Assembly (NCBI RefSeq): GCF_001266615.1
Contig: NZ_LGHZ01000001.1
Coordinates: forward strand, 186,001 to 250,000
DNA: 64,000 nucleotides
Direction of reading: 5' to 3'
Source of the DNA: Kluyvera genomosp. 1
GTDB lineage: Bacteria > Pseudomonadota > Gammaproteobacteria > Enterobacterales > Enterobacteriaceae
Under the pieces are notes generated by a model, which searched no databases, was not told the DNA's origin, and worked only from the letters and a program-made list of their open reading frames with translations. The position numbers and the translations under genes were made by a program. Positions 23,837 to 33,399 of the stretch are shown here, piece after piece (the first letter of the stretch is position 1; each line of letters begins with the position of its first letter).

Positions 23837-25690
23837 ATGCGAACCGTATGGCGCTTCATTGTCGGATTCTTTAAATGGACGTGGCGATTGCTCAATTTCG
23901 TCCGCGAACTGGTGCTTAACCTGTTCTTTATTTTGCTGGTGCTGGTCGGCGTTGGCATCTGGATGCAGCTTAGCAGCAGCACCACCGAACATAGCAGCCG
24001 CGGAGCATTGCTGATGGATATCAGCGGCGTGGTGGTCGATAAACCATCGACCAGCAGCAAGCTCAGCGTTATCGGGAAACAAATTTTTGGTGCCAGTTCT
24101 GACCGTCTGCAGGAAAACTCCCTGTTCGATATCGTGCAGACCATTCGCCAGGCGAAGGATGATCGCAATATCACCGGTATTGTGCTGGACCTGAAAAACT
24201 TCGCAGGTGGCGATCAGCCTTCAATGCAGTACATCGGTAAAGCGCTGCGTGAATTCCGCGACAGCGGCAAGCCGGTTTACGCCATTGGTGACAGCTATAG
24301 CCAGGGGCAGTACTACCTCGCCAGCTTCGCCAACAAAATCTGGCTGTCGCCGCAGGGCGTGGTTGACCTGCACGGTTTCGCCACTAACGGCCTGTACTAC
24401 AAAACGCTGCTCGACAAGCTGAAAGTCTCGACTCACGTCTTCCGCGTCGGCACCTATAAGTCCGCCGTTGAACCGTTTATCCGTGATGATATGTCTCCTG
24501 CGGCCCGCGAAGCGGATAGCCGCTGGATTGGCGAGCTGTGGCAAAACTACCTCAACACCGTCGCGGCGAACCGTCAGATTACCGCACTGCAAGTGTTCCC
24601 TGGCGCTCAGGCTATGCTGGATGGGCTGAGCAAAGTTGACGGCGACACGGCGAAATACGCACTGGATAACAAACTGGTTGATACGCTCGCATCCAGTGCT
24701 GAAATCGAAAAAGCGATGACTAAAGCGTTTGGCTGGAGCAAAGCGGACAATAACTTTAGCGCCATCAGCATGTATGACTATGCGGTGAAAACCCCGGCGG
24801 ATACCGGCTCAAGCATTGCCGTGGTCTTTGCGAACGGCGCTATCATGGACGGTGAGGAAACCCCGGGTAACGTCGGCGGCGATACCACCGCGGCACAAAT
24901 CCGCGATGCACGTCTGGATCCGAAAGTGAAGGCTATCGTCCTGCGCGTCAACAGCCCTGGCGGCAGCGTTAGCGCTTCCGAGGTGATCCGTGAAGAACTG
25001 GCAGCAGCCAAAGCGGCAGGCAAACCGGTAGTTGTTTCGATGGGCGGTATGGCGGCATCCGGCGGTTACTGGATCTCAACGCCGGCGGATTACATCATCG
25101 CCAGCCCAAGCACGCTGACCGGCTCGATCGGCATCTTTGGGGTCATCAACACCGTCGAAAATACGCTCGATTCCATCGGCGTACACACTGACGGCGTCTC
25201 CACCTCTCCGCTGGCAGACATGGCGGTGACGAAAGCGCTGACCCCAGAAGTGCAGCAGATGATGCAGCTCACCATAGAGAACGGCTACAAACGCTTTATC
25301 AACCTCGTGGCGCAGTCGCGTAAGAGCACGCCGGAAGCTATCGATAAAATCGCCCAGGGCCACGTGTGGACCGGTGAAGACGCGAAAGCGAATGGGCTGG
25401 TCGATAGCCTCGGTGACTTTGACGACGCGGTAGCGAAAGCTGCAGAGCTGGCGAAGGTTAAAGCCTGGCACATTGACTACTACCAGAGCGAACCGACCTT
25501 CTTTGATATGGTGATGGACAGCATGTCAGGTTCAGTGCGCGCCGCCCTGCCACAGGCGCTGCAGGCTTACCTGCCGGCACCGCTGGCCTCGGCGGCAAAT
25601 GCAGTAAAAGCCGAAAGCGATAAACTGGCGGTATTTAACGATCCGCAAAATCGCTATGCAATTTGCCTGACCTGCGCCAATATTCGCTAA
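23837..25690 (+). CDS. sppA: signal peptide peptidase SppA (protease IV)
   Basis: This encodes 617 residues (E. coli 618). It is an inner-membrane serine protease, tetrameric, facing the periplasm and degrading cleaved signal peptides. One N-terminal membrane helix (about 22-47) precedes two tandem S49 domains. The Ser/Lys dyad is split between them: K208 in [10 protein letters not shown] and S408 in [11 protein letters not shown], matching K209 and S409 in E. coli. The ATG at 23837 has GGAG upstream; an ATG five codons earlier is less likely. Confidence 0.96.
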   Translation: MRTVWRFIVGFFKWTWRLLNFVRELVLNLFFILLVLVGVGIWMQLSSSTTEHSSRGALLMDISGVVVDKPSTSSKLSVIGKQIFGASSDRLQENSLFDIVQTIRQAKDDRNITGIVLDLKNFAGGDQPSMQYIGKALREFRDSGKPVYAIGDSYSQGQYYLASFANKIWLSPQGVVDLHGFATNGLYYKTLLDKLKVSTHVFRVGTYKSAVEPFIRDDMSPAAREADSRWIGELWQNYLNTVAANRQITALQVFPGAQAMLDGLSKVDGDTAKYALDNKLVDTLASSAEIEKAMTKAFGWSKADNNFSAISMYDYAVKTPADTGSSIAVVFANGAIMDGEETPGNVGGDTTAAQIRDARLDPKVKAIVLRVNSPGGSVSASEVIREELAAAKAAGKPVVVSMGGMAASGGYWISTPADYIIASPSTLTGSIGIFGVINTVENTLDSIGVHTDGVSTSPLADMAVTKALTPEVQQMMQLTIENGYKRFINLVAQSRKSTPEAIDKIAQGHVWTGEDAKANGLVDSLGDFDDAVAKAAELAKVKAWHIDYYQSEPTFFDMVMDSMSGSVRAALPQALQAYLPAPLASAANAVKAESDKLAVFNDPQNRYAICLTCANIR

Positions 25691-25694
25691 TCGT

Positions 25695-25723
25695 AATCCC
25701 CTCCGCTAAGGAGGGGATTTTCT
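25695..25723 (+). terminator. sppA terminator
   Basis: AATCCCCTCC (25695-25704) pairs with GGAGGGGATT (25710-25719) around GCTAA and is followed by TTTCTTT. It separates sppA from ansA-pncA. Confidence 0.8.
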
Positions 25724-25747
25724 TTGGATTACTCATTCGACGACCTC

Positions 25748-26764
<1,017 letters not shown>

Positions 26765-26774
26765 GGAGAGCGCC

Positions 26775-27416
26775 ATGACGCAACGCGCACTGTTATTGGT
26801 CGATTTGCAAAATGATTTCTGCGCCGGCGGCGCGCTGGCCGTGGCCGATGGCGATAGCACCATCGACGTCGCCAATCTGTTGATTCGGGCGGCGAATATC
26901 CTTGGCGATACGGTGGTGGCAAGCCAGGACTGGCATCCGGCCAACCACGGCAGTTTTGCCAGCCAGCACGGCGTTGAACCGTACACGCAAGGGACGCTGG
27001 ACGGACTGGCGCAGACCTTTTGGCCGGACCATTGCGTTCAGGACAGCGACGGCGCGGCGTTTCACCCGCTGCTGACGCAGCAGGATATTGATGCCGTATT
27101 CCATAAAGGCGAAAGCGTTAATATCGATAGCTACAGCGCCTTTTTCGATAACGGACATCGGCAAAAAACCGGTCTCGATGCCTGGCTGCGCGAGCATGCG
27201 ATCAACGAGCTTATCGTTCTGGGCCTGGCAACCGACTACTGCGTCAAATTTACGGTGCTCGACGCATTGCAACTTGGCTATACGGTCAACGTCATTACCG
27301 ACGGCTGTCGCGGCGTCAATATTCAGCCGCAGGATAGCGCCAACGCCTTTATGGAGATGGCTGCCGAAGGGGCAACGCTGTATACCCTCGACGACTGGCT
27401 TGAGAATCAGGGATAG
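26775..27416 (+). CDS. pncA: nicotinamidase PncA
   Basis: This encodes 213 residues, as in E. coli. It deamidates nicotinamide to nicotinate and ammonia in the NAD salvage pathway. It is an isochorismatase-fold cysteine hydrolase: aspartate D10 in LLVDLQNDF, metal ligands in DWHPANHGSF, the catalytic lysine in VFHKGE, and the nucleophilic cysteine in LATDYCVKFT. It lies 10 nt downstream of ansA. Confidence 0.95.
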   Translation: MTQRALLLVDLQNDFCAGGALAVADGDSTIDVANLLIRAANILGDTVVASQDWHPANHGSFASQHGVEPYTQGTLDGLAQTFWPDHCVQDSDGAAFHPLLTQQDIDAVFHKGESVNIDSYSAFFDNGHRQKTGLDAWLREHAINELIVLGLATDYCVKFTVLDALQLGYTVNVITDGCRGVNIQPQDSANAFMEMAAEGATLYTLDDWLENQG

Positions 27417-27757
27417 CCTGACAGCCACTTAGCGCCCGGAGGTTCTGGACACTCCCAACGTCGGGTAACACCGTGAGTGTCAGATTGAGATACCCGGGGC
27501 GACCGCCGGGTTTGGCGTCCCTTCGGGAACCCAATCCCGGCGTTTCCCCTAATCGCTTTGCTTAAGTGAACGGTGTTACGCCCCCGGGCGGCTTCTAACG
27601 ATATTCCACTAACCCGGTCAATTTTCCTCCACCCGCCTTCTCCCCCGTGAACCGCTTCGCAGATTTTCCCCTTCGGCGATGCTATGTTCCAACGGTTGTT
27701 TTTTCGCCACACCTTTTCCGTGGCGCCTGTGTTTTTCAATGTCAAAGAGGACCGAGT
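27417..27757. other. GC-rich, highly structured intergenic region
   Basis: This 341-bp gap between pncA and the chitinase holds no credible ORF but many inverted repeats. A 10-bp perfect pair, GTAACACCGT (27465-27474) and ACGGTGTTAC (27570-27579), brackets about 95 bp. A 7-bp pair, GACACTC (27448-27454) and GAGTGTC (27475-27481), overlaps its left arm. Further short stems (ACCCG/CGGGT; CCCTTCGGG) lie between. It could be a structured RNA, a terminator complex or a repeat element; I cannot assign it. Confidence 0.5.
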
Positions 27758-29011
27758 ATGAAACTTTTGCCTTTGCTGGCAGCTTTACCCCTGCTCTGCG
27801 CTTCCGTTGTGTCTGCCAATTCACTGATGTCCGTCGGCTACTTTAACGGTGGCGGCGATGTCACAGCCGGGCCGGGTGGCGATATCAATAAACTCGATGT
27901 GCGCCAGATTACCCACCTCAACTATTCATTTGGCCTTATCTATAACGATGAGAAAGATGAAACCAACGACGCGTTAAAAGACCCGACAAAACTACATCAA
28001 ATCTGGCTGTCGCCGAAGGTACAGTCCGATCTAGAAAAAATCCCCGTCTTGCGTAAACAAAATCCGAACCTGAAAGTACTGCTCTCCGTCGGCGGCTGGG
28101 GCGCTCGCGGATTCTCAGGTGCGGCCGCTAGCCCTGAAGCACGCGCGGTGTTTATCCGTTCGGCACAGGATGTGGTCGCCAAATATGGCCTCGACGGCAT
28201 CGATCTTGACTGGGAATACCCGGTTAACGGCGCCTGGGGCCTGGTGGCTAGTCAGCCTACGGACAGAGACAACTTCACCACGCTGCTGAAAGAACTGCGC
28301 GCGGCGTTTGGCAAACACAAGCTGGTCACCATCGCCGTCGGGGCCAATGCTGAGAGCCCGAAAAGCTGGGTGGACGTGAAGGCCATCGCCCCGCTGCTGG
28401 ACTACATCAACCTGATGACCTACGACATGGCGTACGGCACGCAGTACTTTAACTCCAATTTGTACGATTCAACCCAGTGGCCAACGGTGGCGGCAGCGGA
28501 TAAGTACAGCGCTGATTTTGTGGTCAATAACTATATCGCCGCCGGCCTGAAGCCGAGCCAGATGAACCTCGGCATCGGTTTCTACGGCCGCGTACCAAAA
28601 CGCACCGTCGAGCCGGGCATCGACTGGAGCAAACCGGATGCGCAGAAAAATCCGGTCACCCAGCCGTACTTTGGCCCACATGAAGTGGTTCTGTTTAAAT
28701 CACTGGGCGTGGATTTGAGCAAAGACACCTACGTGAAGTACAACGACATCGTGGCGAAATTGCTCAATGACCCGCAGAAACGTTTTACCGAGCACTGGGA
28801 CGATCAGGCGAAAGTGCCGTGGCTGTCAGTGCAATCCACCGACGGCAAAGCGCTGTTCGCCCTCTCCTATGAGAACCCGCGTTCAGTGAGTATTAAAGCT
28901 GACTACATCAAGAGTAAAGGGCTTGCTGGAGCGATGTTCTGGGAATATGGCGCAGACGATAACAACCAGCTGGCGAAACAGCTGGCCGAGTCGCTAGGCA
29001 TTAAACACTAA
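27758..29011 (+). CDS. secreted GH18 chitinase
   Basis: This encodes 417 residues from the ATG at 27758 (GAGG ribosome-binding site); an in-frame extension upstream lacks a signal peptide. Signal peptide about 1-20 (ending VVSA). The rest is a single glycoside hydrolase family 18 barrel: SVGGW at about 110-114 and the catalytic DGIDLDWEYP with E153 as proton donor, then MTYDM and the barrel-closing AMFWEYGADD. No chitin-binding module is visible. E. coli has no such gene at this place, so it is an accessory insertion after pncA. It probably degrades chitin oligomers outside the cytoplasm. Confidence 0.88.
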   Translation: MKLLPLLAALPLLCASVVSANSLMSVGYFNGGGDVTAGPGGDINKLDVRQITHLNYSFGLIYNDEKDETNDALKDPTKLHQIWLSPKVQSDLEKIPVLRKQNPNLKVLLSVGGWGARGFSGAAASPEARAVFIRSAQDVVAKYGLDGIDLDWEYPVNGAWGLVASQPTDRDNFTTLLKELRAAFGKHKLVTIAVGANAESPKSWVDVKAIAPLLDYINLMTYDMAYGTQYFNSNLYDSTQWPTVAAADKYSADFVVNNYIAAGLKPSQMNLGIGFYGRVPKRTVEPGIDWSKPDAQKNPVTQPYFGPHEVVLFKSLGVDLSKDTYVKYNDIVAKLLNDPQKRFTEHWDDQAKVPWLSVQSTDGKALFALSYENPRSVSIKADYIKSKGLAGAMFWEYGADDNNQLAKQLAESLGIKH

Positions 29012-29030
29012 CGTTCTGAGTAAAAAGCCA

Positions 29031-29065
29031 ACCGTTATCCGGGCACGGCTTGCCCGGATAACGGT
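29031..29065. terminator. chitinase terminator hairpin
   Basis: A perfect 15-bp stem (29031-29045 with 29051-29065) and a 5-nt loop CGGCT. No strong U-run follows, but the position 19 nt after the chitinase stop fits termination. Confidence 0.65.
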
Positions 29066-29121
29066 GACAGAATGATTTCAAACCACACAACGACACTCAT
29101 GCTTAACGCCAGCACTTCTGG

Positions 29122-30519
29122 TTATACCGGCGCTAAGATACCGCTGTCGGCGTGAATACGATATCCGGCTCCCGGATGTGGCGCCTGTAGCCGCGCGCTA
29201 CCGCCGAACAGTTTTTCGCGCAGTGTCCCCTGGCTGTACTCTTGCTTGTAGACGCCGCGTTTTTGCAATTCGGGGATCAGCAGCTCCACCACATCAGTGA
29301 ACGTTTCATGCGTCACGGCGTAGGCAAGATTAAAACCATCCACGTCGGTCTCTTCGACCCATGACTGCAATTCATCAGCGACGGTTTGCGCACTGCCAAC
29401 GACCAGCGGACCAAAGCCGCCAATCCCCACCCAATCCGCCATTGCTTTCACCGACCACTGACGGCCAGGATCGGCGGTGGAGAACGTATCAACAACGGAT
29501 TGAATGGCATTAGTTTTCGAATAGGTAAACACTTCATCAGGCTGGTACTGACTAAAATCGATTCCGGTCCAGCCGGAGATCAGCGCCAGCGCGCCTTCAT
29601 AGCTGGTATAGCTTTTGTACTCCTGCCATTTGGCCTGCGCGGCTTTATCAGTCTCGCCAACAATCGCAGTCTGCATGTTGAAAATCAGAATGCTGTGCGG
29701 ATCGCGCCCAGCCTCCTGCGCCCGGCGGCGAATATCGGCGACCGTTTTTTTCAAAGCGCTTTTTGACGGCGAGGCCACAAATACGCACTCGGCATGGCTG
29801 GCTGCAAACTGCTTACCGCGGCTTGAGGCACCGGCCTGATAGAGTACCGGCGTACGCTGCGGCGACGGTTCGCAAAGGTGATAACCCGGTACGTCAAAGA
29901 ATTTACCGTGATGATTAATTGCATGAATTTTACTTGGGTCGCTAAAAATCCGCCGTTCGCGATCGCGCAAAATCGCCCCCTCTTCCCAACTGCCTTCCAG
30001 CAGTTTGTACACGACTTCGAGATATTCGTCGGCGTAATCGTAACGGGCATCATGAGCGGTTTGTGCCTGTTGACCGATATTACGCGCACCGCTCTCGAGA
30101 TAGGAGGTGACGATATTCCAGCCCACGCGCCCTTTGGTTAGATGATCCAGCGTCGACAAGCGACGAGCAAACGGATACGGATGTTCAAACGACAATGACG
30201 CCGTGAGGCCAAAGCCAAGATGTTCGGTCACCAGCGCCATCGGAGTCACCAACGCTAGCGGATCGTTGACCGGCACCTGTGCCGCCTGCCGAATGGCCGC
30301 ATCGCCATTACCGTTAAAGACGTCATAAACACCGAGCACATCGGCGATAAACAGGCCGTCAAATTTTCCCCGCTCCAGCAAACGCGCCAAATCAACCCAG
30401 TAGTCCAGATCCTTGTACTGCCAGGAACGGTCGCGCGGATGTGCCCACAGTCCCGGCGATTGGTGGCCAACACAGTTCATATCAAAAGCATTCAGTCGAA
30501 TTTCACGTTGCGAAGCCAT
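29122..30519 (-). CDS. NtaA/SnaA/DszA-family flavin-dependent monooxygenase
   Basis: This encodes 465 residues from the ATG at 30519 (GGAGA 5 nt upstream). It is a luciferase-like (LLM) two-component monooxygenase of the NtaA/SnaA/SoxA(DszA) type. Typical blocks are RLNAFDMNCVGHQSPGLW at the start, LGVYDVF, and the NIVTSYLESGARN loop. Relatives use reduced FMN from a separate reductase to oxidise sulfones, nitrilotriacetate or similar compounds; the substrate cannot be read here. It is the last gene of a minus-strand cluster (SsuD-like, FAD/NAD(P) protein, this gene), 56 nt after its neighbour. No flavin reductase gene is nearby. Confidence 0.82.
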   Translation of the reverse strand: MASQREIRLNAFDMNCVGHQSPGLWAHPRDRSWQYKDLDYWVDLARLLERGKFDGLFIADVLGVYDVFNGNGDAAIRQAAQVPVNDPLALVTPMALVTEHLGFGLTASLSFEHPYPFARRLSTLDHLTKGRVGWNIVTSYLESGARNIGQQAQTAHDARYDYADEYLEVVYKLLEGSWEEGAILRDRERRIFSDPSKIHAINHHGKFFDVPGYHLCEPSPQRTPVLYQAGASSRGKQFAASHAECVFVASPSKSALKKTVADIRRRAQEAGRDPHSILIFNMQTAIVGETDKAAQAKWQEYKSYTSYEGALALISGWTGIDFSQYQPDEVFTYSKTNAIQSVVDTFSTADPGRQWSVKAMADWVGIGGFGPLVVGSAQTVADELQSWVEETDVDGFNLAYAVTHETFTDVVELLIPELQKRGVYKQEYSQGTLREKLFGGSARLQAPHPGAGYRIHADSGILAPV

Positions 30520-30575
30520 AATAGTCTCCCCGTACACCCGGCGTTGTGCCCGGTGTAAGCAATAGTTTTAATGGG

Positions 30576-31940
30576 TTACGATAAGATGAGCTGGCGGCAG
30601 CCCAGCGTTTCCAGCACATGTTGCGCCACCTGCTGCGCGTGTTCGGCGACCTGCGGTAGCCCCATGAGTTCGCCAAATCGTCCGCGGGCGGCAGGCCCTG
30701 CCACCCAAATATTCTGTGAGGCTTGCGACAGCACATTGACCTCAATTCCCATGTCCAGCGAGTCCGGATGAATCAGCCCCTCACGATGCAAGGCCTGCAG
30801 AAATGGCTGACTGGCAATCAGATCCGCGTGATCGGGACCGGTGGTCAGCACCAGATAATCAACGGTCTCCTGTTGCGCCTTTCCACCTCGCAGCGTCAGG
30901 TGAAGCTGTAATGCGTTGCTTCGTGCTTCCAGCGTTTGCAGGCGGGCCGCGAGCGGACGAAAAGTGCCCATCTGGCGTTTATCCGCAATCGCCTGGGCAA
31001 CCTGCGGGGCAATACGGTAGCGGTGCACATCCCAGAAGCGGCGCACGTGACGCAAAAATTGCCGTTTTTCCGCCTCGTTGAGCCGTTGCCAGATAGCCTG
31101 TCCCTGCTGACGCACGGCATCCAGCACTACTTGCCACGGCAATCCATGAGTTTTCGCGCGAGTAATATCCTCGCGAATCCGCCGTAAGCGCTGGCGCAGC
31201 GAACCGTACTGGTAGTCGGCGGTCCATTGCGGCAGGTTTATCGGCGCGTTAGGCCGTGAGAGCAATCCATGGCGTGAAAAAGCCAATACCTCACCCTGAT
31301 GCCCCTGCCGCGCCAGTGATGCCACCACGTCGGCCATACTGAGCGCCGTGCCCATGATCGCCACTTTCGCCGTGGCAGGAATGTCTGCCAACGCACCGGG
31401 CTGCCATGGATTAGCGATCAGTCGTGGGTGTTGACTCAATGGCTGCACCACTGGCGATAAACGCGGAGGCGGATGACTCACGGCCAGTATGATGCGGTCT
31501 GCCTGCAGACGTTGGCCTGTGGAGGTGATAAGGCGGCCATGTTGCCAATCCACCGCCCGTTCCTGAATGTGAGCCACCCGTGAGCCGTGCGCTTTTGCCG
31601 CCTGATGGAAGGCCGCCTCGACATAACGGCCAAATGCGCCACGCTGGGGGTAAACACTGCCATCGGCCTGCAGAGCCTGCGGATCCTGAGGGAAATCACC
31701 GTAGCGGCGATACCAACGATCAAATGCACCGTCGTCATCTCCAGCCAGTTGCATCCGTGCGGCAGGGACATTAATTCGATGGGCCGAGTCGGTTGCCGAA
31801 TAGGCCACACCCTGCCCAAGATGCTCTCGAGGCTCAATCACGCTAATGCGCAGTGAACGCGTCGTCTCACGCATCAAATGAATGGCGACGGCCGTACCGC
31901 TGAAACCACCGCCGACTATCACCACATGGGGTTCTGCCAT
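30576..31940 (-). CDS. FAD/NAD(P)-binding protein
   Basis: This encodes 454 residues. An N-terminal dinucleotide-binding motif VIVGGGFSGTAVA lies at about residues 7-19, and a second glycine motif (IMGTALSMADVV) in the middle is typical of an NAD(P) site. The family resembles the FAD-NAD(P)-binding proteins found beside siderophore and sulfur genes. The second of two close ATGs (31940) is chosen because GGGGG lies 6 nt upstream. It sits between the two flavin monooxygenase genes, so it may be a redox partner, but that is inference. Confidence 0.75.
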   Translation of the reverse strand: MAEPHVVIVGGGFSGTAVAIHLMRETTRSLRISVIEPREHLGQGVAYSATDSAHRINVPAARMQLAGDDDGAFDRWYRRYGDFPQDPQALQADGSVYPQRGAFGRYVEAAFHQAAKAHGSRVAHIQERAVDWQHGRLITSTGQRLQADRIILAVSHPPPRLSPVVQPLSQHPRLIANPWQPGALADIPATAKVAIMGTALSMADVVASLARQGHQGEVLAFSRHGLLSRPNAPINLPQWTADYQYGSLRQRLRRIREDITRAKTHGLPWQVVLDAVRQQGQAIWQRLNEAEKRQFLRHVRRFWDVHRYRIAPQVAQAIADKRQMGTFRPLAARLQTLEARSNALQLHLTLRGGKAQQETVDYLVLTTGPDHADLIASQPFLQALHREGLIHPDSLDMGIEVNVLSQASQNIWVAGPAARGRFGELMGLPQVAEHAQQVAQHVLETLGCRQLILS

Positions 31941-31953
31941 CGTCATCCCCCTT

Positions 31954-33126
31954 TCAGCTCGCGCTGACGTGTTTGGCCGGGCGTTTTGCCCCACCAATAG
32001 TTTCACCAAACGGACCGGTGTTAACCTCGCCTTTTGCCGAACGCGGTTGGGTACTGAGAGGCAGCAGTGGCATCACCAGCTCGGCAAAGCGATGCGCCTC
32101 TTCGAGATGCGGATAGCCTGAGAAGATAAAATGGGTCACTCCCAGCGCCTGGTACTCGCGAATACGTTCCGACACCTGCTCAGGGCTGCCCACCAGTGCG
32201 GTACCCGCTCCGCCGCGCACCAGGCCCACACCCGCCCACAGATTGGGCGCGATGCGCAGGTTTTCGCGGCTGCCTTTGTGCAATGCGCTCATACGCGCCT
32301 GGCCGGTAGAATCCATCCGGGAGAATATCTGCTGCGCCTGAGCGATGGTGTCATCATCCAGGTGGGCGATCAGTTTATCCGCCGCCGCCCAGGCTTCCTC
32401 TTCGGTCTCACGGACAATGACATGCAGGCGAATCCCATACTCCAACTGGCGTCCCTTCTCTTCGGCACGGGCCCTGACTACCACCAGTTTTTCCGCTACC
32501 TGAGCAGGAGGCTCGCCCCAGGTGAGGTAGGCATCAATGTGATTGGCGGCCACATCGATAGCCGGTTCGGAGGAGCCTCCGAAGTACAGCGGGGGACCAT
32601 TTTTTTGTACCGGAGGGAACAGCACTTCAGCCCCTTCGACTTGCAGATGGGTGCCGTGATAGTCGACCTTCTCTCCGGCTAACAAACGGCGGTAAACCTC
32701 GAGGAATTCATGCGTTACCTGGTAGCGCTCACTGTGGTTGAGGAAGATGCCGTCGCCTTTGTTTTCCACCGGATCACCACCGGTTACCACGTTAATCAGC
32801 AGACGCCCTTCAGACAGCCTGTCGAGCGTCACAGCCATACGTGCAGCCAACGTCGGCGGCTGAAGACCCGGACGAACGGCCACCAGATAACGTAAGTTGC
32901 GCGTGATGGGTGCCAGCGCAGCCGCCACCAGCCAGGAGTCCTCACAACTTTTGCCGGTTGGGATCAGTACGCCGTAGTAGCCAAGGCTATCCGCCGCCAG
33001 CGCGACCTGCTGTAGATACGGCAGGTCCACCGGGCGTCCGCCCTCGGTGGTCCCTAAATAGCGCCCATCGCCATGGGTCGGTAAAAACCAGAAGACGTTA
33101 ATTTTCTCAGCGGCATGTACGGTCAT
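31954..33126 (-). CDS. SsuD-like alkanesulfonate monooxygenase
   Basis: This encodes 390 residues (E. coli SsuD 381). It shares long blocks with Ssu[18 protein letters not shown] at the start, [34 protein letters not shown] and [19 protein letters not shown]. SsuD uses FMNH2 and oxygen to release sulfite from alkanesulfonates, giving sulfur in starvation. This gene is not in an ssuEADCB operon: no ssuE, ssuA, ssuB or ssuC is beside it, so it is a paralogue with perhaps a different substrate. It is the first gene behind a sigma54-like promoter and divergent from a sigma54 activator with an SsuA-like domain. Confidence 0.85.
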   Translation of the reverse strand: MTVHAAEKINVFWFLPTHGDGRYLGTTEGGRPVDLPYLQQVALAADSLGYYGVLIPTGKSCEDSWLVAAALAPITRNLRYLVAVRPGLQPPTLAARMAVTLDRLSEGRLLINVVTGGDPVENKGDGIFLNHSERYQVTHEFLEVYRRLLAGEKVDYHGTHLQVEGAEVLFPPVQKNGPPLYFGGSSEPAIDVAANHIDAYLTWGEPPAQVAEKLVVVRARAEEKGRQLEYGIRLHVIVRETEEEAWAAADKLIAHLDDDTIAQAQQIFSRMDSTGQARMSALHKGSRENLRIAPNLWAGVGLVRGGAGTALVGSPEQVSERIREYQALGVTHFIFSGYPHLEEAHRFAELVMPLLPLSTQPRSAKGEVNTGPFGETIGGAKRPAKHVSAS

Positions 33127-33195
33127 TATCCATTTCCTTTATAACTATATTTGGTATTTATAGAAGCGGTTATTTAAGTCGGTTATAAAGGAGTT

Positions 33196-33211
33196 AGCGA
33201 AATCCATGCCA
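33196..33211 (-). promoter_or_regulatory. sigma54-type promoter of the monooxygenase cluster
   Basis: On the minus strand this reads TGGCATGGATTTCGCT. The invariant GG and GC dinucleotides are at exactly the spacing of -24/-12 promoters, with T at the -12 side start and two consensus mismatches. It lies about 70 bp upstream of the SsuD-like start. The divergent gene encodes a sigma54 activator, which supports the call. Confidence 0.6.
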
Positions 33212-33275
33212 ATTATTGAAATTAAAAATTTCTTTATTTATCAACAAATTATTAATGGATTAATGGATGCCGTTC

Positions 33276-33291
33276 TGTTGCAGATGCAACA
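33276..33291. promoter_or_regulatory. palindromic candidate enhancer for the divergent sigma54 activator
   Basis: TGTTGCA-GA-TGCAACA is a perfect 7+7-bp inverted repeat about 65-95 bp upstream of the sigma54 promoter and about 110 bp upstream of the activator start. That is the usual position for an enhancer bound by a Fis-type HTH. It is the best candidate operator in this divergent region. Confidence 0.5.
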
Positions 33292-33399
33292 CGTTGATGG
33301 CTAAAACTGCCGCAATGGCAACAACCGGTCAGTTCCCCCCTCTGGCAAATGGCGGCGGCAAAAGATACCGTCCAGAGAGGAATTAGCTGGAGACTCACG

